Assembly (NCBI RefSeq): GCF_003846185.1
Contig: NZ_ML123034.1
Location: 6,078,899-6,133,760, forward strand
Source: Streptomyces sp. ADI96-02
GTDB taxonomy: Bacteria; Actinomycetota; Actinomycetes; Streptomycetales; Streptomycetaceae
Direction: 5' to 3'
DNA: 54,862 bases
The notes below the pieces were generated by a model that worked only from the letters and a program-made list of their open reading frames with translations, searched no databases and was not told where the DNA came from. This document shows, piece by piece, positions 40,939-50,246 of this stretch (its first letter is position 1; each line of letters begins with the position of its first letter). Made by a program: the position numbers and the translations under genes.

Positions 40939-42075
40939 ATGACCAGGACTGGGCACGGCCCGCTGACCGGGGTCCGCGTCGTCGAGCTGGCGGGGATCGG
41001 CCCCGGCCCCTTCGCGGCGATGCTGCTGGCCGACCTCGGGGCCGACGTCGTACGGGTGGACCGGCCCGGCGGCCCCGGACTCGGGGTCGACCCGGCCCAC
41101 GACCTCACCAACCGCAACAAGCGCTCGGTGCTCGTCGACCTCAAGAGCCCACCCGGCCCCGGCCTCGTCCTGGACCTGGCCGAACGCGCCGACATCCTGA
41201 TCGAGGGCTACCGGCCCGGTGTGGCCGAACGCCTCGGCGTCGGCCCCGACGCCTGCCTGGCCCGCAACCCGATGCTCGTCTACGGGCGGATGACGGGCTG
41301 GGGCCAGGACGGCCCGCTCGCCGAGACGGCCGGGCACGACGTCGCCTACATCGCGCTCACCGGCACCCTGGGCATGATCGGCGCCCCCGACGCACCGCCC
41401 GCCGTCCCGGCCAACCTCCTCGGCGACTACGCGGGCGGCTCGCTCTACCTCGTCGTCGGCGTACTCGCGGCGCTCCAGCACGCGCGCACGCCCGGCGGCG
41501 CCGGCCAGGTGGTGGACGCCGCGATCGTCGACGGCGCGGCCCACCTCTCCACCATGATCCACGGCATGCTGGCGGCCGGCGGCTGGCAGGACCGGCGCGG
41601 CGCCAACCTGCTCGACGGCGGCTGCCCGTTCTACGGCGTCTACGAGACCTCCGACGGCCAGTACATGGCGGTCGGCCCGCTGGAACAGCGCTTCTACGCC
41701 GAGTTCATCACGCTCCTCGGCATCGCGGACACCGCGCCCGACCGGGGCGACCTCGCCCGCTGGGGCGAACTGCGCACCGCCGTCGCCGACCGCTTCGCGA
41801 CCCGCACCCGCGCGCGGTGGACGGAGGTGTTCGACGGGTCCGACGCCTGCGTGGCCCCCGTCCTCTCGCTCCGCGAGGCGCCGCACCACCCGCATCTCGC
41901 CGCCCGCGCCACGTTCGTCGAGCACGGCGGCCTGACCCAGCCCGCCCCGGCCCCGCGCTTCTCCGCCACCCCCGGCTCCGTACGCGGCGGGCCCGCGCTG
42001 CCGGGGGCCGACACGGCGGACGTCGCCGCCGACTGGGACGTACCGGGCCTGACGCCGCCCACCGATCCGGCCTGA
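40939..42075 (+). CDS. CaiB/BaiF-family CoA transferase (alpha-methylacyl-CoA racemase-like)
   Basis: A 378-residue type III CoA-transferase family protein. The N-terminus 'PLTGVRVVELAGIGPGPFAAMLLADLGADVVRV' region and 'NRNKRSVLVDLK' are diagnostic, followed by 'GRMTGWGQDGPL'. The 'AGHDVAYIALTG' segment bears the Asp typical of racemases of this family. It likely epimerises or activates 2-methyl-branched acyl-CoAs for beta-oxidation. ATG 40939 is chosen by family alignment; the frame is open further upstream without coding bias. First gene of a four-gene operon. Confidence 0.92.
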   Translation: MTRTGHGPLTGVRVVELAGIGPGPFAAMLLADLGADVVRVDRPGGPGLGVDPAHDLTNRNKRSVLVDLKSPPGPGLVLDLAERADILIEGYRPGVAERLGVGPDACLARNPMLVYGRMTGWGQDGPLAETAGHDVAYIALTGTLGMIGAPDAPPAVPANLLGDYAGGSLYLVVGVLAALQHARTPGGAGQVVDAAIVDGAAHLSTMIHGMLAAGGWQDRRGANLLDGGCPFYGVYETSDGQYMAVGPLEQRFYAEFITLLGIADTAPDRGDLARWGELRTAVADRFATRTRARWTEVFDGSDACVAPVLSLREAPHHPHLAARATFVEHGGLTQPAPAPRFSATPGSVRGGPALPGADTADVAADWDVPGLTPPTDPA

Positions 42076-42102
42076 CCGACACGACACCCCCTGGGAGACC
42101 CC

Positions 42103-43245
42103 GTGCAGCGGCAGATCTTCACCGAGGAGCACGACGCGTTCCGCGAGACCGTCCGGGCCTTCCTGGCCAAGGAGGTCCTGCCGCACTACGAGCAGTGGGA
42201 GCAGGACGGCATCGTCTCGCGGGCGGCCTGGCTCGCCGCCGGACGCGCCGGACTGCTCGGACTCGCCGTGCCGCAGGAGTACGGGGGCGGCGGCAGCGCC
42301 GACTTCCGCTACAGTGCCGTCCTGGCCGAGGAGTTCACCCGGGCCGGGGCCGCCGGGCTGGCGATCGGCCTGCACAACGACGTCATCGGCCCCTATCTCA
42401 CCGGGCTGGGCACCGACGAGCAGAAGCGCCGCTGGCTGCCCGGCTTCTGCTCCGGCGAGACGGTCACCGCCATCGCGATGACCGAACCGGGCGCGGGCTC
42501 CGACCTCCAGGCCATCCGCACCACCGCCGAGGACCGGGGCGACCACTGGCTGCTCAACGGCTCCAAGACCTTCATCTCCAACGGCATCCTCGCCGACCTG
42601 GTGATCGTCGTGGCGAGGACCACCCCCGGGGGCGGCGCCAAGGGGCTCTCGCTGATCGTCGTCGAACGCGGCGCGGAGGGCTTCGAGCGGGGCCGCAACC
42701 TCGACAAGATCGGCCAGAAGTCCCAGGACACCGCCGAACTCTTCTTCCACGACGTCCGGGTGCCCAAGGAGAACCTGCTCGGCGAACGCGACGGCGCCTT
42801 CGTCCACCTGATGACCAACCTCGCCCAGGAGCGCCTGGGCATAGCGGTCGCCGGGATCGCCGCCGCCGAACACCTGCTGGAGATCACCACCCGGTACGTC
42901 AAGGAACGCGAGGCGTTCGGGCGTCCGCTCTCCAAGCTCCAGCACATCCGCTTCGAGATCGCCGAGATGGCCACCGAGTGCGCCGTCACCCGCACCTTCC
43001 TGGACCGCTGCGTCGTCGACCACTCCGACGGCGTGCTGGACGCCGTCCACGCCTCGATGGCCAAGTGGTGGGCCACCGAACTGCAGAAGCGCGTCGCCGA
43101 CCGCTGCCTTCAACTGCACGGGGGCTACGGCTACATGAGCGAGTACCGGGTCGCGAAGGCGTTCACCGACGGCCGCATCCAGACGATCTACGGCGGCACG
43201 ACCGAGATCATGAAGGAGATCATCGGCCGCTCGCTGCTCGCCTGA
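42103..43245 (+). CDS. Acyl-CoA dehydrogenase
   Basis: A 380-residue flavoprotein that introduces the first double bond of acyl-CoA beta-oxidation. 'AIAMTEPGAGSDL' is the FAD/substrate signature, followed by 'LNGSKTFISNG' and 'QERLGIAVAGIAAAEH'. The final 'IYGGTTEIMKEIIGRSL' carries the usual catalytic Glu position. Start GTG 42103 has GGGAG seven bases before. It is spaced 27 bases after the CoA-transferase gene. Confidence 0.94.
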   Translation: MQRQIFTEEHDAFRETVRAFLAKEVLPHYEQWEQDGIVSRAAWLAAGRAGLLGLAVPQEYGGGGSADFRYSAVLAEEFTRAGAAGLAIGLHNDVIGPYLTGLGTDEQKRRWLPGFCSGETVTAIAMTEPGAGSDLQAIRTTAEDRGDHWLLNGSKTFISNGILADLVIVVARTTPGGGAKGLSLIVVERGAEGFERGRNLDKIGQKSQDTAELFFHDVRVPKENLLGERDGAFVHLMTNLAQERLGIAVAGIAAAEHLLEITTRYVKEREAFGRPLSKLQHIRFEIAEMATECAVTRTFLDRCVVDHSDGVLDAVHASMAKWWATELQKRVADRCLQLHGGYGYMSEYRVAKAFTDGRIQTIYGGTTEIMKEIIGRSLLA

Positions 43246-43285
43246 GCCGCGCCCTCCCCGCAACCACCCCCGAAAGGCAGCTGTC

Positions 43286-44500
43286 TTGAGTACCGAAGCA
43301 TTCGTCTACGACGCGATCCGCACCCCGCGCGGCCGAGGCAAGGCCAACGGCGCCCTGCACGGCACCAAGCCGATCGACCTGGTCGTCGGCCTCATCCACG
43401 AGATGCGGGACCGCCTGCCCGGTCTCGACCCGGCAGCCATCGACGACATCGTCCTCGGCGTCGTCAGCCCGCTCGGCGACCAGGGCTCCGACATCGCCCG
43501 CATCGCGGCCATCGCCGCCGGGCTCCCCGACTCCGTCGCCGGCGTCCAGGAGAACCGCTTCTGTGCGTCCGGCCTGGAGGCCGTCAACCTGGCCGCCGCC
43601 AAGGTCCGTTCCGGCTGGGAGGACCTGGTCCTGGCCGGCGGCGTGGAGTCGATGTCCCGGGTGCCGATGGGCTCGGACGGCGGGGCCTGGGCGATGGACC
43701 CGATGACCAGCTTCCAGACCGGCTTCGCCCCGCAGGGCATCGGCGCGGACCTCATCGCCACCATCGAGGGCTTCAGCCGGCGCGACGTCGACGAGTACGC
43801 CGCCCTCTCCCAGGAACGCGCCGCCGCCGCCTGGAAGGACGGCCGCTTCGCCCGCTCCGTCGTCCCGGTCAGGGACCGCAACGGGCTGCTCGTCCTCGAC
43901 CACGACGAGCACCTGCGCCCCGGCACCACCGCCGACTCCCTCGCCGGCCTCAAGCCGTCGTTCGCGGGCATCGGCGAGATGGGCGGGTTCGACGCGGTGG
44001 CGCTCCAGAAGTACCACTGGATCGAGAAGATCGACCACGTCCACCACGCGGGCAACTCCTCCGGCATCGTGGACGGCGCGGCCCTCGTCGCCATCGGCTC
44101 CCAGGAGGTCGGAGAGCGCTACGGGCTCACCCCGCGCGCCCGGATCGTCTCCGCCGCCGTCTCCGGCTCCGAGCCCACCATCATGCTCACCGGCCCCGCC
44201 CCCGCCACCCGCAAGGCGCTGGCCAAGGCCGGGCTGACCATCGACGACATCGACCTCGTCGAGATCAACGAAGCCTTCGCCGGAGTCGTCCTGCGCTTCG
44301 TCAGGGACATGGGCCTCTCCCTGGACAAGGTCAACGTCAACGGCGGCGCCATCGCGCTCGGCCACCCCCTCGGCGCGACCGGCGCGATGATCCTCGGCAC
44401 GATCGTCGACGAACTGGAGCGCCGCGACCAGCGGTTCGGCCTCGTCACCCTCTGCGTCGGCGGCGGCATGGGCGTCGCCACCGTCGTCGAACGCCTCTGA
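43286..44500 (+). CDS. fadA: Acetyl-CoA C-acyltransferase (thiolase)
   Basis: A 404-residue degradative thiolase. Nucleophilic C93 is in 'ENRFCASGLEAV', the catalytic His in 'GGAIALGHPLGATGA' and the second Cys in 'LCVGGGMG'. It performs the last beta-oxidation step, releasing acetyl-CoA, with the adjacent FadB protein. The start is a TTG at 43286 with AAAGG eight bases upstream; the encoded N-terminus matches the family, so the rare start codon is real. Confidence 0.94.
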   Translation: MSTEAFVYDAIRTPRGRGKANGALHGTKPIDLVVGLIHEMRDRLPGLDPAAIDDIVLGVVSPLGDQGSDIARIAAIAAGLPDSVAGVQENRFCASGLEAVNLAAAKVRSGWEDLVLAGGVESMSRVPMGSDGGAWAMDPMTSFQTGFAPQGIGADLIATIEGFSRRDVDEYAALSQERAAAAWKDGRFARSVVPVRDRNGLLVLDHDEHLRPGTTADSLAGLKPSFAGIGEMGGFDAVALQKYHWIEKIDHVHHAGNSSGIVDGAALVAIGSQEVGERYGLTPRARIVSAAVSGSEPTIMLTGPAPATRKALAKAGLTIDDIDLVEINEAFAGVVLRFVRDMGLSLDKVNVNGGAIALGHPLGATGAMILGTIVDELERRDQRFGLVTLCVGGGMGVATVVERL

Positions 44501-44543
44501 CCGTCCCCCGGCCCACCCCGCCTCCAACGGAGAAGACACCCAC

Positions 44544-46715
44544 ATGACCGAGAGCACGACCATCCGCTGGGAACAGGACGAGACCGGCGTCGTCACCCTC
44601 GTCCTCGACGACCCCGACCAGTCGGCCAACACGATGAACCAGCGCTTCAAGGACTCCATCGCGGCCGTCGCGGAGCGCGCCGAGGCCGAGAAGGACACCA
44701 TCCGCGGCATCATCTACACCTCCGCCAAGAAGACCTTCTTCGCGGGCGGCGACCTCAAGGACATGATCAAGGCCGGCCCCGAGAACGCCCAGGCCGCCTT
44801 CGACACCGGCACCGCCATCAAGAAGTCGCTGCGCCGCATCGAGACGCTCGGCAAACCGGTCGTCGCCGCCATCAACGGCGCCGCCCTCGGCGGCGGTTAC
44901 GAGATCGCGCTCGCCTCCCACCACCGCGTCGCCCTCGACGCCCCCGGCTCCCGCATCGGCCTGCCCGAGGTCACCCTCGGCCTCCTCCCGGCAGGCGGCG
45001 GCGTCACCCGCACCGTACGCCTCATGGGCATCGCCGACGCGCTGCTCAAGGTGCTCCTCCAGGGCACCCAGTACACCCCGCGGCGCGCCCTGGAGAACGG
45101 CCTGGTCCACGAAGTCGCCGACACCCGCGAGGAGATGCTGGCCAAGGCCCGCGCCTTCATCGACGCCAACCCCGAGTCCCGGCAGCCCTGGGACGTCAAG
45201 GGATACCGCATCCCCGGCGGCACCCCGTCCAGCCCGCGCTTCGCCGCCAACCTGCCCGCGTTCCCGGCCAACCTGAAGAAGCAGATCGCGGGCGCGCCGA
45301 TGCCCGCGCCCCGCAACATCCTGGCCGCCGCCGTGGAGGGCTCCCAGGTCGACTTCGAGACCGCCCTGACCATCGAGGCCCGGTACTTCACCGAGCTGGT
45401 CACCGGCCAGGTCTCCAAGAACATGATCCAGGCGTTCTTCTTCGACCTCCAGGCGGTCAACTCCGGCGCCAACCGCCCCAGGGACATCCCCGAGCGCCCG
45501 GTCCGCAAGGTCGCCGTGCTCGGCGCCGGGATGATGGGCGCGGGCATCGCCTACTCCTGTGCCAAGGCCGGCATCGACGTCGTCCTCAAGGACGTCTCCG
45601 CCGAGGCCGCCGCACGGGGCCGGGCGTACAGCGAGAAGCTGCTCGCCAAGGCACTCTCCCGGGGCCGTACGACCGAGGCGAAGCGCGACGAGCTGCTGGC
45701 CAGGATCACGCCGACCGGCGACGTCGCCGATCTGGCCGGCTGCGACGCGGTCATCGAGGCCGTCTTCGAGGACACCGGGCTCAAGCACAAGGTGTTCCAG
45801 GAGATCCAGGACGTCGTCGAGCCCGACGCGCTGCTGTGCTCCAACACCTCCACCCTGCCGATCACGGCCCTGGCCGAGGGCGTCCGCCGGCCCGAGGACT
45901 TCATCGGGCTGCACTTCTTCTCGCCCGTCGACAAGATGCCCCTGGTGGAGATCATCAGGGGCGAGCGCACCGGTGACGAGGCCCTGGCCCGCGCCTTCGA
46001 CCTGGTACGCCGGATCAGGAAGACGCCGATCGTCGTCAATGACTCGCGCGGCTTCTTCACCTCGCGCGTCATCGGCCAGTTCATCAACGAGGGCGTCGCC
46101 ATGGTCGGCGAGGGCGTCGAGCCCGCCTCGGTCGAGCAGGCCGCCGCCCAGTCCGGCTACCCGGCCAAGGTCCTCTCCCTGATGGACGAGCTGACCCTGA
46201 CCCTGCCGCGCAGGATCCGCGACGAGGCGAGGCGCGCGGTGCTCCAGGCGGGCGGCGACTGGCCCGGCCACCCCTCCGACGAGGTCGTCGACCGCATGGT
46301 CGACGAGTTCGGCCGCCCGGGGCGCAGCGGCGGCGCTGGGTTCTACGACTACGACGAGGACGGCCGGCGCACCGGCCTGTGGCCCGGACTGCGCGAGCAC
46401 TTCACCAGGCCCGACGCCGACGTGCCCTTCGAGGACATGAAGGAGCGGATGCTCTTCTCGGAGGCGCTGGACAGCGTCCGCTGTCTGGAGGAGGGCGTCC
46501 TCACCTCCGTCGCCGACGCCAACATCGGCTCCATCATGGGCATCGGCTTCCCGCCGTGGACCGGCGGCGTCCTCCAGTACATCAACGGCTACGAGGGCGG
46601 CCTGCCCGGCTTCACCGCCCGCGCGCGCCGGCTCGCGGAGCGCTACGGCGACCGCTTCCTGCCACCCTCGCTGCTCGTGGAGAAGGCGGAACGGGGCGAG
46701 ACCTTCCACGACTGA
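44544..46715 (+). CDS. fadB: Fatty acid oxidation complex alpha subunit (FadB-type)
   Basis: A 723-residue bifunctional enzyme. The N-terminal enoyl-CoA hydratase (about 1-200) has 'FFAGGDLKD' and 'INGAALGGGYEIALASHHRVAL' oxyanion loops and catalytic Glu in 'GLPEVTLGLLP'. The central NAD-binding domain (about 325-505) opens 'VAVLGAGMMGAGIAYS'. C-terminal dehydrogenase helices finish the protein. Together with the thiolase it forms the last three steps of beta-oxidation. A hairpin follows the stop. Confidence 0.95.
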   Translation: MTESTTIRWEQDETGVVTLVLDDPDQSANTMNQRFKDSIAAVAERAEAEKDTIRGIIYTSAKKTFFAGGDLKDMIKAGPENAQAAFDTGTAIKKSLRRIETLGKPVVAAINGAALGGGYEIALASHHRVALDAPGSRIGLPEVTLGLLPAGGGVTRTVRLMGIADALLKVLLQGTQYTPRRALENGLVHEVADTREEMLAKARAFIDANPESRQPWDVKGYRIPGGTPSSPRFAANLPAFPANLKKQIAGAPMPAPRNILAAAVEGSQVDFETALTIEARYFTELVTGQVSKNMIQAFFFDLQAVNSGANRPRDIPERPVRKVAVLGAGMMGAGIAYSCAKAGIDVVLKDVSAEAAARGRAYSEKLLAKALSRGRTTEAKRDELLARITPTGDVADLAGCDAVIEAVFEDTGLKHKVFQEIQDVVEPDALLCSNTSTLPITALAEGVRRPEDFIGLHFFSPVDKMPLVEIIRGERTGDEALARAFDLVRRIRKTPIVVNDSRGFFTSRVIGQFINEGVAMVGEGVEPASVEQAAAQSGYPAKVLSLMDELTLTLPRRIRDEARRAVLQAGGDWPGHPSDEVVDRMVDEFGRPGRSGGAGFYDYDEDGRRTGLWPGLREHFTRPDADVPFEDMKERMLFSEALDSVRCLEEGVLTSVADANIGSIMGIGFPPWTGGVLQYINGYEGGLPGFTARARRLAERYGDRFLPPSLLVEKAERGETFHD

Positions 46716-46728
46716 GCCCGCCCGGCCC

Positions 46729-46764
46729 GCGGGCCGCGCTCACCGTGCGGTGAACGCGGCCCGC
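46729..46764. terminator. Bidirectional hairpin between fadB and the MerR gene
   Basis: GCGGGCCGCG (46729-46738) pairs with CGCGGCCCGC (46755-46764). After one mismatch, TCACCG (46740-46745) pairs with CGGTGA (46748-46753). The combined 16 paired bases form a very stable hairpin. It overlaps the last codons and stop of the MerR gene, so that gene's 3' end doubles as terminator. Confidence 0.8.
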
Positions 46765-47471
46765 AGCTCCTCCTTCAGCGACCGCTGGAACGCCGTCACC
46801 AGTGCCTGCACCACGATCGGCTGCATGTCGGCCGAGAGCGACTTCATCGCCGCCACGTGCTCCGGATCCGCCTCCCGCTCCCGGTAGGGGTTCCACACCT
46901 CGTCGCGGAAGAGCCGGGTCAGCTGCTGGGCGGCCGAGCGGGTGTGCTCCAGCAGGACCGTGCGGGCCGCCAGGATCGTCTCGTGCGCGATCGGCACGTC
47001 CAGCAGCTCCACTCCGAGCCGCAGCAGCCCCGGATCCACCCGGTAGACGCCCCCCGCCGTCTCCGGCCGCACCACGACCCCCATCGCGGCCAGCCGGTCC
47101 ACGTCCGACTCCGTCAGCGTCCGCCCGGCCCGCCGCTCCAGCTCGGCCCGCGAGGTGTCCTCCGCCTTGTCCGGCGCCCAGGACGCCACCAGCGCCCGGT
47201 GGATGGCCAGGTCGTGGGCGCTCAGGTCCGGCGGCAGCTGCTCCAGATAGCGTTCGATCGCGGCCAAGGTCATGCCCTGGTGCTGGAGCTCCTCGATCAG
47301 CGCGAGCCGGGAGAGGTGGTCGGCCCCGTAGCGCCCCACCCGGCGCGGCCCGATGACCGGCGGCGGCAGCAGGCCCCGGGTGCTGTAGAACCGCACCGTG
47401 CGCACGGTGACGCCCGCGCGGGCCGCCAGCTCGTCGACGGTGAGCGTCGGCTCGTCGGTGCCGGTCGCCAT
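46740..47471 (-). CDS. MerR-family transcriptional regulator
   Basis: A 243-residue regulator with an N-terminal MerR winged helix ('TVDELAARAGVTVRTVRFYSTRGLL', split over residues 10-35, then 'RVGRYGADHLSRLALIEELQHQGMTL'). The C-terminal effector domain of about 140 residues is helical and without metal-binding Cys, so it senses an organic ligand. It converges on the beta-oxidation operon and is probably its regulator. The ATG at 47471 has GAGGAG upstream. Direct repeats in its own promoter (47483-47509) suggest autoregulation. Confidence 0.9.
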   Translation of the reverse strand: MATGTDEPTLTVDELAARAGVTVRTVRFYSTRGLLPPPVIGPRRVGRYGADHLSRLALIEELQHQGMTLAAIERYLEQLPPDLSAHDLAIHRALVASWAPDKAEDTSRAELERRAGRTLTESDVDRLAAMGVVVRPETAGGVYRVDPGLLRLGVELLDVPIAHETILAARTVLLEHTRSAAQQLTRLFRDEVWNPYREREADPEHVAAMKSLSADMQPIVVQALVTAFQRSLKEELRAAFTAR

Positions 47472-47482
47472 CTCTGCTCCTC

Positions 47483-47509
47483 GTGTCGAACAGCACTGTG
47501 TCGAACAGC
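47483..47509. promoter_or_regulatory. Direct repeats upstream of the MerR gene
   Basis: GTGTCGAACAGC occurs at 47483-47494 and 47498-47509, identical and 15 bases apart. The pair lies 12-38 bases before the MerR start. It may be an autoregulatory operator; the same 12-mer is not evident at the beta-oxidation promoter. Confidence 0.45.
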
Positions 47510-47705
47510 GCCGCTGTCTCACCACTGCTGTGAAAGTGTCCGGCACCGCCGCCGCCCCGTCCAGCCCGGCCCGGGCACCGGTCGCGGCCCCCGGCGGACC
47601 GGACGGCCGGACCGCCCTCGCATACTGGTCACGAGCGGGACGGCCGGCACACGGCCCACCGGCGGCACACGGCCCCACCCGCCCGACGGCTGGGAGAGCA
47701 CCACG

Positions 47706-48620
47706 ATGACCACCACGCGGCCCGAGCCGGCGACCGCGGCACGCGGCGGGACGGACGGCGGCGGGACGGACCCCGCGCCGCCGCCGCCCGGAGGCGTCCT
47801 CTGGAGCCTGTCCGGCGACATCCGCGCCCTGCTCATGCTGCCCGCCGCCCTCACCCTCCAGGTCGCCCACCCTGCGGTCGGGGCGGGCGTCGACGCGCAC
47901 TCGGTCTTCCGCAGCGACCCGTGGGGCCGAGGCGAGCGGTCCCTGGCCTCGCTCCAGCTCTGGGTGTACGGCGGTGCCGAGGCCGCCGAGGAGGGCCGCA
48001 GGCTGCGCCGGCTGCACCGCACGATCCTGGGCACCGACACCCGGGGCCGCCGCTACCACGCGCTGACGCCCGCGAACTACGCCTGGGTCCACGCCACCGG
48101 CTTCCCGGTCTACCGGCACGCCGCCCGGTACCTGATGCGTCCGCTGACCGCCGCGCAGGAACGCGCCCTGTACCGCGAATGGCTCCAGGTCGGCCGGATC
48201 CTGGGCATCCACGACCGGGACATGCCGCAGACCGTCGAGGACTTCTGGCCGTACTACCGCGCGATGCTGGCCGAGGAGATCGAGGCGACCGCCGTGGTGC
48301 GCGAACTGGTCGCCGCCGACGCGCCCCTCCCGCCGCCCGACCGAGGGCCGCTGCCGCTGCGGCTGGCGCTGCGCGCGCTGTGGCCGGTCCTGCTGCCGCC
48401 GCTGACCCGCCTGCGCCGCTTCGCCACCGTCGGGCTGATGCCGCCGGACGCCCGGGAGGCCATCGGCCTGCCGTGGACGCCGGACCAGGAACGGCGGCTG
48501 CGGCGGCTGTGCTCCGTGCTGCGCGTCGTCGTGCCGGTGCTCCCGGAGCGGCTGCGGTACCTGCCGAGGGCGCGCGCCGCCCGCGCCGCCCACCGGGCAC
48601 GCCCGCGCGCCCACGCCTGA
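47706..48620 (+). CDS. MpaB/DUF2236-family oxygenase-like protein
   Basis: A 304-residue protein of the DUF2236 family, which contains rubber oxygenase Lcp and mycophenolic-acid MpaB. Visible marks are 'LQVAHPAVGAGVDAHSVF', the 'WVHATGFPVYRH' helix and the Arg-rich C-terminus. Family members bind b-type haem through conserved His and Arg. There is no signal peptide, so it is probably cytoplasmic or membrane-associated. GGGAGAG precedes ATG 47706. Substrate unknown. Confidence 0.85.
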   Translation: MTTTRPEPATAARGGTDGGGTDPAPPPPGGVLWSLSGDIRALLMLPAALTLQVAHPAVGAGVDAHSVFRSDPWGRGERSLASLQLWVYGGAEAAEEGRRLRRLHRTILGTDTRGRRYHALTPANYAWVHATGFPVYRHAARYLMRPLTAAQERALYREWLQVGRILGIHDRDMPQTVEDFWPYYRAMLAEEIEATAVVRELVAADAPLPPPDRGPLPLRLALRALWPVLLPPLTRLRRFATVGLMPPDAREAIGLPWTPDQERRLRRLCSVLRVVVPVLPERLRYLPRARAARAAHRARPRAHA

Positions 48621-48790
48621 CACCGCACCGCCCGACCGCCCGGGAACCCGCCGCTCCGCACCCGCCGCGCCGACGCGGTCGGCGGTGATCGCCCCCTGTC
48701 GCACCGGAGTTGACCGGGGTACCGTCCGCAGACGCCGACAGGCGGCGGGCACGCGGTGCCCGCTCCTCGTGTCCCGGGAGGCAGCAGCCG

Positions 48791-50173
48791 ATGACCGATC
48801 GCTTCGCCCGCGCACTCCGTGTGCTCAGCCCGCACCCCTGGCTCGGACCGGTGGCGGCCCGCACCGGGACGGAGTCGCCCGCACCGCGCCGGGCCCCGGG
48901 GCTGCGCCGTACGGTCGCGGCGCTGGCGCTCGCCGCCCTGGCCGCCCCGCTCGCCGTAGCGCCCGCCGAGGCCGCGCCCCGCCCGCCGCGTACCGGATTC
49001 GAGGAGAGCGGCGGGGCGCGCTGGACCGGCGAGCCGGAGGAGCGGGCGTTCCTCGCCGCCGTCGACCGGGGCGGCGAGCGGGTCTCCGTCCGGCGGATCG
49101 GCACGACCGGCGAGGGCAGGCCCCTCCGGCTCGCGAGCGTCGGGACGCGGAGCCCCGGCGCCACCACCGTGCTGCTGGTCTGCGGCCAGCACGGCGACGA
49201 GCCCGCGGGGCGCGAGGCGTGCCTGTCCACGGTGCGCGATCTCGCCTTCGCCGAGGACCGGGCGACCCGCGCCTTCCTCTCCCGTACGAGGGTGCTGGTC
49301 CTGCCCAACGCCAACCCGGACGGGCGCGCCGCCGACACCCGGGGCAACGCCGACGGCGTCGACGTCAACCGGGACCACATCGGGCTGAGGACCGCGGAGG
49401 CCCGTGCGACGGCGGCCGTCGTGCGCGACGAACGCCCTGACGTGATCTACGACCTGCACGAGTACGGGGCCACTCCGCCGTACTACGACAAGGACCTCTT
49501 CGTGCTGTGGCCGCGCAACCTCAACGTCGACGGCCCCGTCCACGACGCCGCGCGGACGCTGTCCGACGGCTATGTGAGGCCCGCCGCGACCCGGGGCGGC
49601 CACACCAGCGGCCACTACGGCATCTGGACCGACCCGGTCACCGGCGAGCCGGTCAAGCAGACCGCGGGCGACGGCCAGGAGCGCATCCTGCGCAACACCT
49701 CGGGCCTCAAGCACGCCGTAGGACTCCTCATCGAGTCCCGCGTCGACGCGCTGAGCGACGCCGAGAGGGCCGCCCCCGCGCTCAACCACCGCCGCCGGGT
49801 GCACTCCCAGCTCACGGCGCTCGACGGACTGTTCGCCTTCACCGACGAGCGGCGCGTCCGCATCCGGACGGCCACCGCCCTCTCGCGGCTCTCCGGCGCG
49901 GCGGACCGCGGCCCCGTGTATCTGGGCGGGGCGGACAACGAGCCCGCCGAGCCCGACCGGATCCTCGCCGACCCGCCGTGCGGCTACCGGCTCGACGCCG
50001 CCCAGCTCGCCGACGTCGGGGACGAGCTCGCCCTGCACGGCGTCCGTTCCCGCCCGGACGGGGATGGCGCGTATGTGACGCTCCGCCAGCCCGCCCGGAA
50101 CCTGATTCCGCTGCTCCTCGACCAGCGGGCGACATATCACCTCACAAACGGTCAAGCCGATACCGCTTGTTGA
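48791..50173 (+). CDS. Secreted M14-family zinc carboxypeptidase-like protein
   Basis: A 460-residue exported hydrolase. The signal sequence spans about 38-62 after a long N-terminal region. Zinc ligands H134 and E137 ('GQHGDEPAG') and H223 ('DLHEYG') are present, with 'NANPDGRAADTRGN' and 'DVNRDH' typical of M14. The catalytic domain ends near 325, after which about 135 residues have no recognised fold. GGGAGG lies nine bases before ATG 48791. It may act on peptides or peptidoglycan fragments outside the cell. Confidence 0.88.
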   Translation: MTDRFARALRVLSPHPWLGPVAARTGTESPAPRRAPGLRRTVAALALAALAAPLAVAPAEAAPRPPRTGFEESGGARWTGEPEERAFLAAVDRGGERVSVRRIGTTGEGRPLRLASVGTRSPGATTVLLVCGQHGDEPAGREACLSTVRDLAFAEDRATRAFLSRTRVLVLPNANPDGRAADTRGNADGVDVNRDHIGLRTAEARATAAVVRDERPDVIYDLHEYGATPPYYDKDLFVLWPRNLNVDGPVHDAARTLSDGYVRPAATRGGHTSGHYGIWTDPVTGEPVKQTAGDGQERILRNTSGLKHAVGLLIESRVDALSDAERAAPALNHRRRVHSQLTALDGLFAFTDERRVRIRTATALSRLSGAADRGPVYLGGADNEPAEPDRILADPPCGYRLDAAQLADVGDELALHGVRSRPDGDGAYVTLRQPARNLIPLLLDQRATYHLTNGQADTAC

Positions 50174-50246
50174 TCCTCCGAGATCGTGGGCAGGTGTGGT
50201 ACTGCCTACGGTGAGCGATTTTCGGACTCGGTGAAAGGTGCCAGGC

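Noticed and set aside
44445..46709. 754-codon open frame antisense to fadB
   Set aside because: Shadow of a firmly identified gene; the translation is low-complexity.
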